DNA of 64,000 nucleotides from Saprospiraceae bacterium. Lineage in GTDB: Bacteria > Bacteroidota > Bacteroidia > Chitinophagales > Saprospiraceae. Within the stretch, counting starts at the first letter, position 1; each line of letters begins with the position of its first letter. The notes under the pieces were generated by a model, which made no database searches, was not told where the DNA came from, and worked only from the letters and a program-made list of their open reading frames with translations. Below are positions 24,499 to 32,954 of this stretch, in pieces. A program made the position numbers and the translations under genes. Where the stretch lies: assembly GCA_020628645.1 (NCBI GenBank), contig JAHDES010000014.1:35457-99456 (forward strand), given 5' to 3'.

Positions 24499-26097
24499 CT
24501 AGTGCCTCCACACTCCATAGCCTTCTGTGCCTTTGATTGTTTGATTATAAATAATGGTCAGTGTAAAGCCTAGGTAATTCCTCGTTTCTCTCGGATCAAT
24601 AACTCCGTCATCCCAAAGTTCAGAAGAGGAATACCAAGCGGATGCCTTTGACTCTGCCTCGGCAATGAGCATGGCTTTAATCATTGCGCCTTTTTCTTCA
24701 TCATATTCAACGCCCTTGGATTGTGCAGATGCACGTTGGACAATCTCCATTACACCCGCTAATTGTTCGCCCCCCATCACGCCAATTTTTGCATTGGGAT
24801 AAGTAAAAAGAAAACGAGGTTTATAGGAACGTCCATTCATCCCATAATTTCCAGCACCATAAGAATTACCTACCATTAGGGTGAGGTGAGGGACTTCACT
24901 ATTGGAAACGGCATTAATGAGTTTTGCACCATTTTTAATGATTCCACCTTCCTCATACGCCTTGCCCACCATGTAACCCGTCGTATTGTGAATAAACAAA
25001 ATGGGAATATCATTTTTATTACACAATTGAACAAATTGGGCTCCTTTGTTGGCAGATTCTGAAAAGATGACCCCATTATTTCCGATAATTCCAATAGGGT
25101 ATCCATGAATATGCGCCCAGCCTGTTACCAAGGTATTGCCATATTCGGGTTTAAATTCTGAAAAATCAGAGCCATCAATAACACGCATAATTAACTCGTG
25201 AATATCAAAGGGAACTTTGTTATTGGCAGAAACGACAGAAAGTAGTTCTTCAGCAGCAAAAAGTGGATTTGCAATTTTTTCTTTTGGGATTAAATGAGGA
25301 GTCGTCACTTTTATATAGCGCATAATATCTCTTGCTATTCGAATAGCATCTAGTTCATCTTCTGCAAGATAATCACTCACCCCTGATACTCGACTATGCA
25401 TTTCAGCGCCGCCTAGTTCTTCATCTGTTGATTCTTCATTCGTTGCCATTTTTACTAAGGGAGGACCAGCAAGAAAGACTTTAGCAGATTGTTTTTGAAA
25501 AATAGAAAAATCAGACATTCCAGGAACATAAGCCCCACCCGCAGTGGCATTGCCAAAGACGATTGAAATAGTAGTTAATCCAAATTTTGAACGATTGGTA
25601 ATATCTCGAAAGGATTGCCCACCTATATTAAAAATTTTAGCTTGTTCGGGTAAATTAGCTCCTCCACTTTCAACTAAATTAATGGTGGGTAAACGATTTT
25701 CAAGCGTGATTTGATTGATACGCAAAGACTTCGCCATAGTCGTATAATCAATAGATCCTCCTTTTCGTGTCCCTACATTTGAATTAATGACACATAACTT
25801 TCCTTGTACTAAACCAATGCCCGATACAGAAGTGCCACCTGCTCCAAATCCTTTCCCTTCTATACCTGCCAAGGGGAGTAATTCCAGAAAAGGGCTATCT
25901 TCATCTAGGACATATTCAATGCGTTCTCGTGCCAAAAGTTTATTTCGTTTTCTAGCTCTGGCAATATGATGTTCTTTCCCTTGAAAAAGACTTTGCCCCA
26001 TTTTTTTATGGAGTTGCTCAACAAAAGAAAGCATTTCTTGTCTATTTTCTTGAGCAGATTTACTATTGATATTAATGTTGGAAGTTAGAATACTCAT
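24499..26097 (-). CDS. Acyl-CoA carboxylase, carboxyltransferase (beta) subunit
   Basis: 532 residues, typical for methylcrotonyl/geranyl-type beta subunits. Landmarks are ARERIEYVLDEDSPFLELLPLAG, the CoA-binding NLVESGGANLPEQ, the FGNATAGGAYVPGMSDF oxyanion-hole region, FLAGPPLVKMATNEESTDEELGG, and the C-terminal biotin-side NGRSYKPRFLF and GVMGGEQLAGVM segments. It moves the carboxyl group from biotin to an acyl-CoA. It works with the subunit encoded at 22247-24217. Resemblance is to the MCC/AtuC group, so 3-methylcrotonyl-CoA is the first guess; geranyl- or propionyl-CoA are alternatives. Confidence 0.93.
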   Translation of the reverse strand: MSILTSNININSKSAQENRQEMLSFVEQLHKKMGQSLFQGKEHHIARARKRNKLLARERIEYVLDEDSPFLELLPLAGIEGKGFGAGGTSVSGIGLVQGKLCVINSNVGTRKGGSIDYTTMAKSLRINQITLENRLPTINLVESGGANLPEQAKIFNIGGQSFRDITNRSKFGLTTISIVFGNATAGGAYVPGMSDFSIFQKQSAKVFLAGPPLVKMATNEESTDEELGGAEMHSRVSGVSDYLAEDELDAIRIARDIMRYIKVTTPHLIPKEKIANPLFAAEELLSVVSANNKVPFDIHELIMRVIDGSDFSEFKPEYGNTLVTGWAHIHGYPIGIIGNNGVIFSESANKGAQFVQLCNKNDIPILFIHNTTGYMVGKAYEEGGIIKNGAKLINAVSNSEVPHLTLMVGNSYGAGNYGMNGRSYKPRFLFTYPNAKIGVMGGEQLAGVMEIVQRASAQSKGVEYDEEKGAMIKAMLIAEAESKASAWYSSSELWDDGVIDPRETRNYLGFTLTIIYNQTIKGTEGYGVWRH

Positions 26098-26170
26098 GTT
26101 GGTATTTTTTACGATTCAAGCTGTATATTTTACAATTATAAATTTTCTCAAAGATAAGTATAAATTATAA

Positions 26171-26203
26171 AATTAGTTCTGGGAGACTAATTTTTTTTAT
26201 TTT
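26171..26203 (+). terminator. Terminator-like hairpin in a divergent promoter region
   Basis: A perfect 9-bp stem (AAAATTAGT at 26171-26179 with ACTAATTTT at 26188-26196), an 8-nt loop, then a T-rich run. It lies in the 259-bp gap between the divergent carboxyltransferase and enoyl-CoA isomerase genes, where no terminator is needed for an annotated gene. It could end a short RNA or be a leader structure. Confidence 0.55.
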
Positions 26204-26356
26204 TTTTGGATTGTAAAACTATTTTGAGTAAAAAAGCGTACCTTTCTATTTTGTAAGGAAAAGTGGTGAGAAATTCGTTTTAAACCATTCAAACAAAAAA
26301 GAATTGAAAGCAAAATTATATATTTGAGATTAATATGTTTTATAAATAGCTGTAAT

Positions 26357-27142
26357 ATGAATCCTACTTCAGATTTAAAAACACTCCATCTAATTCATAA
26401 AGAAAATTATACCATCATTCAAATTGATAATGGTAAAGTCAATGCAATTAATACCCCATTATTAAAAGATTTAAAACAAACTTTTGATGCCTTAAATAAA
26501 GATGAGTCTATAAAAGGAGCTATTTTAGCAGGCCGACCTCATGCATTTAGTGGTGGTTTAGATGTAGTACATTTAGCCAGTTTAGATAAAGAAGGACTAA
26601 TTGATTTTTGGGTAACTTATATGGAAGTTTTACAAGCTATGGTTACGTTTTCCAAACCCTTAGTTTGTGCCATTACAGGTTATGCGCCTGCGGGTGCTAC
26701 GATATTAACGCTTTGTACCGATTATCGTGTCATGGGTAAAGGGAAAAAACATGTGGTAGGAATGCATGAATTCAAACTTCAGATGCAAATTCCAGAGATG
26801 TTATGTGATGTATATGCTTATCATTTAGGTGAAGGAAGAGCATGGAAAGCGGTACAACAATCTAGATTATTCAATAGTGATGAAGCTTTAGAAATGGGGC
26901 TAGTCGATGAATCCGTTGAAGTAGAGGAAGTACTAGAACGAGCCGAAAAACATTTGAAGAAAACAATGCAAGTGTACCATAAAGTTTTTACTTGTTCAAA
27001 ACAAATCTTCCGAAAAGGACTTTATAAAGTAGTAGTCGAAAGAGATATTCAAAAACTAGCACGAGAAACAATGGAATTTAATTCCGATCCATTTTTAGCG
27101 GGTATGGTAAAAACTTTTGCTGCTTCTCTAGGAAAAAAATAA
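26357..27142 (+). CDS. Delta3,Delta2-enoyl-CoA isomerase-like crotonase
   Basis: The open frame begins at 26324 but the natural start is the ATG at 26357 (MNPTSDLKTLHLIH), giving 261 residues. It has the crotonase fold with AGRPHAFSGGLDVVHL and TGYAPAGATILTLCTDYRVM. The stretch HVVGMHEFKLQMQIP aligns with the GLNETQLG segment of the mitochondrial isomerase ECI1, and the Glu of MHE fits the catalytic Glu there. It shifts a cis/trans-3 double bond to trans-2 so that beta-oxidation of unsaturated chains can go on. The thiolase gene follows 43 bp downstream, suggesting one operon. Confidence 0.87.
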   Translation: MNPTSDLKTLHLIHKENYTIIQIDNGKVNAINTPLLKDLKQTFDALNKDESIKGAILAGRPHAFSGGLDVVHLASLDKEGLIDFWVTYMEVLQAMVTFSKPLVCAITGYAPAGATILTLCTDYRVMGKGKKHVVGMHEFKLQMQIPEMLCDVYAYHLGEGRAWKAVQQSRLFNSDEALEMGLVDESVEVEEVLERAEKHLKKTMQVYHKVFTCSKQIFRKGLYKVVVERDIQKLARETMEFNSDPFLAGMVKTFAASLGKK

Positions 27143-27185
27143 ATAGTAGACTTTATTCTGAAAGAACCATAAAACACATAATTTA

Positions 27186-28388
27186 ATGGACGCCTTTATT
27201 TACGATAATATAAGAACCGTTCGAGGAAAAGGAAATAAAAAAGGGGCTTTGATGGGCATTACACCCACCGAACTCGCCACTCAAACCTTACTCGAACTGA
27301 AAGAAAAACACAATTTAGATACCACTCAAGTGGAAGATGTCATCTTAGGATGTGTCGGACAAGTGATGGATCAAGCAGCTAATATTGCTAAAAATGCAGC
27401 TCAACATTCGCATTATGGCGATCATCTTTGCGGTGTAACGCTTAATCGTTTCTGTGGATCGGGCCTCGAATCCATCAATCAAGCTGCCGCTTATGTAAAA
27501 TCTGGATTTAGAAACCTAATTGTAGCTGGAGGGGTAGAAAGTATGTCTCGAGTGAAAATGGGCGCAGATGGTGGAGGAATGTTTATGGATCCTTCGATTG
27601 CTATTCCAGGTAATATTGTTCCTCAAGGGATTTCTGCTGATTTGATTGCTTCTAAATATGGCTACTCTCGTTCCGATGTCGATCATTTTGCCTTTACTTC
27701 TCAAATGAGGGCCTCAGCAGCGGAAAAAGATGGACGCTTTAAATCTAGAATTCCAGTCAAAGACATCAACGGAATTCATGTCCTCAATACCGATGAAAAT
27801 ATTCGTCCTTCAACTACCGTAGAGGGGCTGGCTACCTTAAATCCATCTTTTGCAATGATGGGCGCGATGGCAGGCTTTGATGCAGTGGCAATTGATCGCT
27901 ATCCTGAAGTAGAGGAGATAGAGCATGTCCATCACGCAGGAAATTCTTCTGCTATTGTAGATGGTGCAGCAATTGCTTTAGTGGGGAATAAGGAAATAGG
28001 GGAGAAGCTGGGCTTAAAACCACGATTTAGAATTCGTGCGGCAGCAATTCATGGAACTGATCCAACGATTATGCTTACAGGAATTGGACCAGCATCTTTG
28101 AAAGCGTTAAAACAGGCTGGCATGAAACCTTCGGATATTGATTTGTTTGAAATTAATGAGGCTTTTGCAGCAGTGGTAATTAAAGCGATGGATGATATTG
28201 GGGTAGATCATTCGAAAGTCAATGTCAATGGTGGAGCTATTGCATTGGGACATCCTTTAGGGGCTACGGGTTGTATGTTGACAGGTACTTTGATGGATGA
28301 ATTAGAACGTCGAGATTTAAGTACAGGTTTAGTAACGCTTTGTATCGGAGGAGGTATGGGTATTGCATCGATTATTGAGCGGGTGTAG
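27186..28388 (+). CDS. fadA: Acetyl-CoA acyltransferase (thiolase)
   Basis: 400 residues, usual thiolase length. All active-site landmarks are present: Cys90 in NRFCGSGLE, GGVESMSRVK, NEAFAAVV, His356 in NGGAIALGHPLGATG, and Cys386 in LCIGGGMG. It cleaves 3-ketoacyl-CoA with CoA to give acetyl-CoA, the last step of beta-oxidation. Upstream is an enoyl-CoA isomerase and downstream, after an inserted four-helix-bundle gene, a FadJ-type multifunctional enzyme, which together make a full beta-oxidation set. A GA-rich tract begins right after its stop codon. Confidence 0.94.
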   Translation: MDAFIYDNIRTVRGKGNKKGALMGITPTELATQTLLELKEKHNLDTTQVEDVILGCVGQVMDQAANIAKNAAQHSHYGDHLCGVTLNRFCGSGLESINQAAAYVKSGFRNLIVAGGVESMSRVKMGADGGGMFMDPSIAIPGNIVPQGISADLIASKYGYSRSDVDHFAFTSQMRASAAEKDGRFKSRIPVKDINGIHVLNTDENIRPSTTVEGLATLNPSFAMMGAMAGFDAVAIDRYPEVEEIEHVHHAGNSSAIVDGAAIALVGNKEIGEKLGLKPRFRIRAAAIHGTDPTIMLTGIGPASLKALKQAGMKPSDIDLFEINEAFAAVVIKAMDDIGVDHSKVNVNGGAIALGHPLGATGCMLTGTLMDELERRDLSTGLVTLCIGGGMGIASIIERV

Positions 28389-28389
28389 G

Positions 28390-28500
28390 TTTTTGGAGAT
28401 TGAGACTTTGGGATGAGAGAGCAGAGATATGAGACTTGAGATGAGAGGATTAGGGAGGAGAGAGTTGGGAGTAGGGACAGATTTAGTGAGAGATAGAAGG
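28390..28500. repeat. GA-rich degenerate tract left of the four-helix-bundle gene
   Basis: About 110 bp made of repeated words such as GAGACTT, GATGAGAG, GGGAGTAGGGA and GAGAGTTGGG on the plus strand. The reverse strand of 28940-29070 and of 31435-31495 uses the same words (GGGAGTAGAGA, GAGACTTCAGAT, GGGATTAGGGAATAGGG). The tracts are not simple microsatellites and not coding. Confidence 0.75.
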
Positions 28501-28501
28501 T

Positions 28502-28864
28502 TTATGTATTTTTCTTTAAACTGGCTCTAAAACGAAGGGTCATTTTTCGAATGATTGTAATTTCTTCTAAAAGGTTTGTCATTACTTCTTTCTTAATAAA
28601 TGCTAAATCGTAGGAAAGATAAATTTGAGTTTCTAATTCGCAAAGTGAGCCAATAGCAATATCTAAAAAATGTACAAATTGAGGTGTTGTTCCTCTTCCG
28701 CAACCTTCAGCGATATTGGAGGGCACGGAAACAGCACTTCTTCTCAGTTGTGATATTAAACCAAACTTTTCTTCTGATGGAAATGTTTCTGTAGCTTGAT
28801 AAATATCTTTTACCAATGCTCTACTCCGTTTCCAAACTTCTAAATTCAAAAAGTTATGCGTCAT
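28502..28864 (-). CDS. Four-helix-bundle protein, S23 ribosomal / 23S rRNA intervening-sequence (IVP) family
   Basis: The frame opens at 28888, but the family usually starts MxxNFLNLEVWKRS, which fits the ATG at 28864 (120 residues). Typical elements are LEVWKRSRALVKDIY, FPSEEKFGLISQLRRSAVSVPSNIAEG and the ELETQIYLSYDL segment of TIGR02436-like proteins. Homologues are often found inside 23S rRNA intervening sequences and are related to the accessory protein of diversity-generating retroelements. Here there is no rRNA and no reverse transcriptase. The gene sits on the opposite strand inside a beta-oxidation gene row and is bracketed by GA- and CT-rich tracts, which suggests insertion. Function unknown; RNA or protein binding is family-based inference. 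Confidence 0.92.
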   Translation of the reverse strand: MTHNFLNLEVWKRSRALVKDIYQATETFPSEEKFGLISQLRRSAVSVPSNIAEGCGRGTTPQFVHFLDIAIGSLCELETQIYLSYDLAFIKKEVMTNLLEEITIIRKMTLRFRASLKKNT

Positions 28865-28939
28865 AGTAAAAATTGAATGATTGAACATTAAAATTGCAAA
28901 ATATAAAATAAAACAATATTAGCAGTAGAAATGAAGAAT

Positions 28940-29070
28940 TAAGTAATCTCTATTCTAAAATCTCTACTCCCGATTCTCAACATAAATAAAAAATAAAGTC
29001 GCCAACTGTCTCACCTCTCTCAATCCCGAATACGGATGATCTGAAGTCTCACAGCGAAGCGATCTTAAAA
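28940..29070. repeat. CT-rich degenerate tract right of the four-helix-bundle gene
   Basis: Plus-strand words such as TCTCTACTCCCGATTCTC and CTGTCTCACCTCTCTCAATCCC mirror the GA-rich tract on the other side of the gene. Together they form a loose inverted repeat around it. The tract runs almost to the start of the FadJ gene at 29082. Confidence 0.7.
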
Positions 29071-29081
29071 TAAAAAAGAAA

Positions 29082-31376
29082 ATGCAAAATATAAAAAACG
29101 ACTTTTACAGCGTAGCTATAGGCGAGGATGGTATCGCAATCATGACCATTGATCAAGTCAATAATCCGACCAATTTATTCAGCAACGCCTTTATTCTAAA
29201 ATTTGCAAAAGTAGCAAAAGAAGTAATCGCAGATGAATCCGTAAAAGGAATGATTGTTACTTCAGGAAGGAGTATGTTCATGCCTGGTGCCGATTTACGT
29301 GAATTGAAAAATATGGGCGCTGATCCCGCAAAACAATTAGAGGGGATCTTACAATTTCATAAAGGCTTTCGGGAAATTGAAAAAGGTGGAAAACCCTTCG
29401 TCGCAGCGATTAACGGAACAGCAATGGGCGGAGGCTTAGAGTTATGTCTTGTTTGCCACCATCGAATTGTATTGAATAATCCTAGAATTAAATTAGGCTT
29501 CCCAGAATCAAAAGTGGGCCTCTTACCGGGTGGGGGAGGAACTGTGAAAGCTCCTTATTTGATGGGTATTCAAAATGCCCTGATGTATCTATTACAAGGG
29601 AAAGAAGTACGTCCACAACAGGCATTAAAAGATGGTTTGGTGAATGATATTGCTGAGAACCAAGAAGAATTAATCGAAAAAGCAAAAGCTTGGATACTCG
29701 CTAATCCAACACCTGTTCAGCCTTGGGATAATAAAAAACATAAAATTCCTGGAGGAGGATTTTGGTCGCCCAATGGTGTGCAAACCTTAATGGGCGCGGT
29801 AGGAAACGTTTCTAAAATGACTCACGGTAATTATCCTGCTCAGAATTATATCTTACAAGTGGTACACGATGGTTTACAAGTACCCATTGATCGAGCTTTA
29901 GAAGTGGAAGCGCGCTTTTTTACCAAATTATTAGGGAGTAAAGAAGCAAAAAATATGATTCGTACAGGATTCATGGGCATGCAAGCAGCCAAAAAAGGAA
30001 AAGCTCGTCCAAAAAGTGAACCCAAGTATGAAGTTAAAAAACTAGGTATCTTGGGCGCTGGAATGATGGGGGCGGGAATCGCTTATGTTTCTGCGAAAGC
30101 TGGAATGGAGGTCATACTAAAAGATGTGAGTGTTGAAAATGCAGAAAAAGGGAAGGCATATTCTACCATGCTTTTGGATAAACGGATCAAAAAAGGACGT
30201 TCTACCGAAGAAAAGAAACAAGCGCTCTTATCACGTATCACGCCAACGGATGATCCCAATGCCATGAAAGGTTGTGATCTAGTTATTGAAGCCGTTTTTG
30301 AAGATCCCAATCTAAAAGACAAAGTCACCAAACAAACCGAAGCGGTTTTATCTCCAGATAAAGTGTATGCGTCTAATACGTCTACGATTCCAATTACTTT
30401 ATTAGCAAAATCGTCTCAACGACCAGCAAATTTTATAGGTATTCACTTCTTTTCTCCTGTTGATAAAATGCCTTTGGTAGAAATTATCGTTGGTGAAAAA
30501 ACAGAAGCGAAAGCCATTGCAGCAGCTGTAGATTATACGGTGGCAATTGGAAAAATTCCAATTGTGGTCAATGATAGTCGAGGTTTCTTTACGTCAAGAT
30601 GTTTTGGCACATTTGTGAATGAAGGCATGTTTTTACTAGAAGAAGGCGTACCTGCCGCAATGATTGAAAATATTGCCAAAGCTAAAGGAATGCCAGTTGG
30701 TCCACTTGCTGTACACGATGAAGTGACCTTAACTTTGAGTAAGTATATCATCGAATCCAATCCTGATTCTAATAAACATCCAGATACTCAGCGTGCTTAT
30801 AAAATCATCACAGATTTAATTGGAAAAGGACGTACGGCTAAGAAAGACGGCGCTGGTTTTTATGATTATCCAAAAGGCGGAAAGAAAAAATTATGGAAAG
30901 GACTCGCGGAAATGTTTAATTCAAATGTCGAGACTTTAGATAAAGAAACGGTAGCCAAACGTATGATGCACCGCCAAGCCTTAGAGAGTTACCGCTGTTT
31001 GGATGAAGGGGTATTGAATACAGTTACAGATGGCGATATTGGCTCCGTTTTAGGGTGGGGATTCCCCATTTATACAGGAGGTACTTTATCTTATATTGAT
31101 TTTGTCGGAATCCAGCAATTTGTAAACGATTGTGATGAGTTTAAAGCAAAATTTGGAGAGCGTTGGGATGTACCTGCAAGTTTACGTGCCTTAGCGGAAG
31201 CAGGAAAATCCATCCATGACTTTAAAAAAGCATCTAAAAAATCTGCAGCCGAAATCAAGAAAATGTTAGAACCAGAATTAGTTGCTTTTGCTAATGAAAT
31301 TGGTATTAGTGCATCTGTCGATGATTTGAAAAAAGATACCCTACACAGAGTTTTATCGAAATTAGGATATAATTAA
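29082..31376 (+). CDS. fadJ: Multifunctional enoyl-CoA hydratase / 3-hydroxyacyl-CoA dehydrogenase
   Basis: 764 residues in two parts. Residues 1 to about 190 are an enoyl-CoA hydratase with GTAMGGGLELCLVCHHR and FPESKVGLLPGGGGT, so both catalytic Glu are present. From about 321 an NAD-binding domain starts with KLGILGAGMMGAGIAYVSAKAGM, then SNTSTIPIT, GIHFFSPVDKMPLVEII with the catalytic His, and the C-terminal dimer domain. It converts 2-enoyl-CoA to 3-ketoacyl-CoA. It works with the thiolase encoded at 27186. The two genes would normally be neighbours but are separated by the four-helix-bundle gene. A GA/CT-rich tract follows the stop codon. Confidence 0.95.
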   Translation: MQNIKNDFYSVAIGEDGIAIMTIDQVNNPTNLFSNAFILKFAKVAKEVIADESVKGMIVTSGRSMFMPGADLRELKNMGADPAKQLEGILQFHKGFREIEKGGKPFVAAINGTAMGGGLELCLVCHHRIVLNNPRIKLGFPESKVGLLPGGGGTVKAPYLMGIQNALMYLLQGKEVRPQQALKDGLVNDIAENQEELIEKAKAWILANPTPVQPWDNKKHKIPGGGFWSPNGVQTLMGAVGNVSKMTHGNYPAQNYILQVVHDGLQVPIDRALEVEARFFTKLLGSKEAKNMIRTGFMGMQAAKKGKARPKSEPKYEVKKLGILGAGMMGAGIAYVSAKAGMEVILKDVSVENAEKGKAYSTMLLDKRIKKGRSTEEKKQALLSRITPTDDPNAMKGCDLVIEAVFEDPNLKDKVTKQTEAVLSPDKVYASNTSTIPITLLAKSSQRPANFIGIHFFSPVDKMPLVEIIVGEKTEAKAIAAAVDYTVAIGKIPIVVNDSRGFFTSRCFGTFVNEGMFLLEEGVPAAMIENIAKAKGMPVGPLAVHDEVTLTLSKYIIESNPDSNKHPDTQRAYKIITDLIGKGRTAKKDGAGFYDYPKGGKKKLWKGLAEMFNSNVETLDKETVAKRMMHRQALESYRCLDEGVLNTVTDGDIGSVLGWGFPIYTGGTLSYIDFVGIQQFVNDCDEFKAKFGERWDVPASLRALAEAGKSIHDFKKASKKSAAEIKKMLEPELVAFANEIGISASVDDLKKDTLHRVLSKLGYN

Positions 31377-31496
31377 AAATGGAGTAGAGATTTGGGGCGA
31401 GAGATGATAGATTTCTTATGGTTGAAAATAAGTCTCTCATCCCTATTCCCTCATCTCGACTCCCGTATCCCTATTCCCTAATCCCTACTCTCAAAA
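31377..31496. repeat. GA/CT-rich tract without a gene
   Basis: After the FadJ stop there is a short GA-rich part (GGAGTAGAGATTTGGGGCGAG) and then a CT-rich part (31435-31495: CTCATCCCTATTCCCTCATC and similar). The order GA then CT is the same as around the four-helix-bundle gene, but with only about 25 bp between the parts. The upstream extension of the hydrolase reading frame is a translation of this tract and is not real. Confidence 0.65.
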
Positions 31497-31504
31497 AAAA
31501 CATC

Positions 31505-32575
31505 ATGCTTAAAAAAATTCTCATTGGAATTCTCGCTTTAGTAGCACTCGCTTTTATTGCCTTTCAAATTTTCATTAACACAGGAGAACGCGTTCATTTA
31601 CCCCAAGAAACAGATCAAGTTGTACAACAAATCTTAGCTGGCGAAGAACTTCCTGAATTGATAAAAGGACGAACCGATTATGCGCAAAATGGAGACGTTA
31701 AGATTTGGTATGAAGTGATGAATGAAGTAGATACACCCAAAGCTACCGTTTTATTAGTGATGGGGCATAGTGCGACGGCTTTGGCTTGGACCGCTTCGTT
31801 CTATCAACCTTTATTGGATGAAGGCTATCAAGTGATTCGCTATGATAATCGCGGGGCAGGAGAGTCGAGCTGGATGAAAGATTGGTCGCCTGAAAATACC
31901 TATACCTTAGAAGATATGGCAAAGGATGTGGTGACGATTTTAGATAAAGAAAATATCGAAAAGGCACACATTATCGGAGCTTCTATGGGAGGAATGATTG
32001 CGCAACGATTGGCGATAAGCCATAGTGATCGAGTGGCATCATTGACTTCTTTTATGTCAACGGGCTATTGGGAAGATCCTAGTATTGCTGCTCCAGAAAC
32101 CTTTATTACACAGTTTACAAAATTGGTCTTGAAATATGCCTTTTTTAGTCCTTCGGATGAAGATATGGTGAAATTTAGAGTGGGCGTTCGACAATCCTTA
32201 AAAGGAGCTGGCGATTATACTTTCGATGTTAAAAAATCGGCTCAACGTGCTTACTATGAAATGACCAAACGAAAAGGATTTAATCCAACCGTAGGCGATC
32301 AACATACTGCTGCTATTTCAAAATCAGGTTCTCGTTTAGAAGAATTAGGAAATATCAAAATGCCCACTTTAATCATTCATGGAAAATCGGATCCTTTAGT
32401 CATGTTTCCGCATTGTGAAAAATATGCACCTTTGATTCCACATGCTGAAAAATTATACATTGATGGAATGGGCCATGATTTTCCAGATGTTTATATGGAT
32501 CAATTTCACGAAGCTATTTTCAAAAATTTCACAAAAGTAGAATTAGAAAAGACTAAAACTACTGCCATGCAATAG
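31505..32575 (+). CDS. Alpha/beta hydrolase, membrane-anchored or exported
   Basis: The frame extends upstream to 31418 through a CT-rich repeat tract; the real start is the ATG at 31505 (MLKKILIGILALVALAFIAF), giving 356 residues with an N-terminal membrane segment or signal. The catalytic triad is visible: nucleophile Ser in GASMGG, Asp in HGKSDPLV, and His in GMGHDFPD. The oxyanion segment is MGHSATALAW. It hydrolyses an ester or similar bond; the substrate is unknown. Position after the FadJ gene suggests a link to lipid or acyl-ester use, but the tract between them makes co-transcription uncertain. Confidence 0.88.
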   Translation: MLKKILIGILALVALAFIAFQIFINTGERVHLPQETDQVVQQILAGEELPELIKGRTDYAQNGDVKIWYEVMNEVDTPKATVLLVMGHSATALAWTASFYQPLLDEGYQVIRYDNRGAGESSWMKDWSPENTYTLEDMAKDVVTILDKENIEKAHIIGASMGGMIAQRLAISHSDRVASLTSFMSTGYWEDPSIAAPETFITQFTKLVLKYAFFSPSDEDMVKFRVGVRQSLKGAGDYTFDVKKSAQRAYYEMTKRKGFNPTVGDQHTAAISKSGSRLEELGNIKMPTLIIHGKSDPLVMFPHCEKYAPLIPHAEKLYIDGMGHDFPDVYMDQFHEAIFKNFTKVELEKTKTTAMQ

Positions 32576-32798
32576 CCATATAAAGGAAATTAATCTACGA
32601 ACGTTCCTATCTAAATCTAATACCTTTAGATGTTTCTCTATCTTTAAATTAAAAAGCAAAATTGCTGTTCATTCAATTGATTTTAATTGAAATTCAGGTT
32701 AACTTTAAAAAATACATGAACATTTGAACATATTTTAATTTATTTTTGTTTTTACAATAAATAGATTTCAAAAAATGTGAGTTTATTCCTATTTTTGG

Positions 32799-32952
32799 TT
32801 AATACTAATGAAACGAGCATGATATTTATTAATCATAATATCATACAAGGGAATGATTAAAAAATATTATGCGAGAACGAAGTGGTTACATCTGTGCAGA
32901 AATTTAGCTGCATTTTGCGTAGCCTCAGATAAATTTTAAACAGATGAAATAA
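32799..32952 (+). repeat. Dispersed intergenic element R1, copy 2
   Basis: Inverted copy of the element at 1898-2086, lacking the 37-bp GC-rich hairpin insert. The last 90 bp (32861-32950) are nearly identical to copy 1. It lies in the 379-bp gap 32576-32954 and ends 2 bp before the ATG of the persulfide dioxygenase gene, so it supplies that gene's ribosome-binding region and probably its leader. The rest of the gap is AT-rich and shows nothing else. Confidence 0.85.
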
Positions 32953-32954
32953 CA

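Noticed and set aside
28502-28864. Diversity-generating retroelement accessory gene (avd)
   Set aside because: The four-helix-bundle protein is related, but there is no reverse transcriptase, template repeat or variable repeat nearby.
31418-31504. N-terminal extension of the alpha/beta hydrolase
   Set aside because: It translates a CT-rich degenerate tract; the membrane segment begins at the ATG at 31505.
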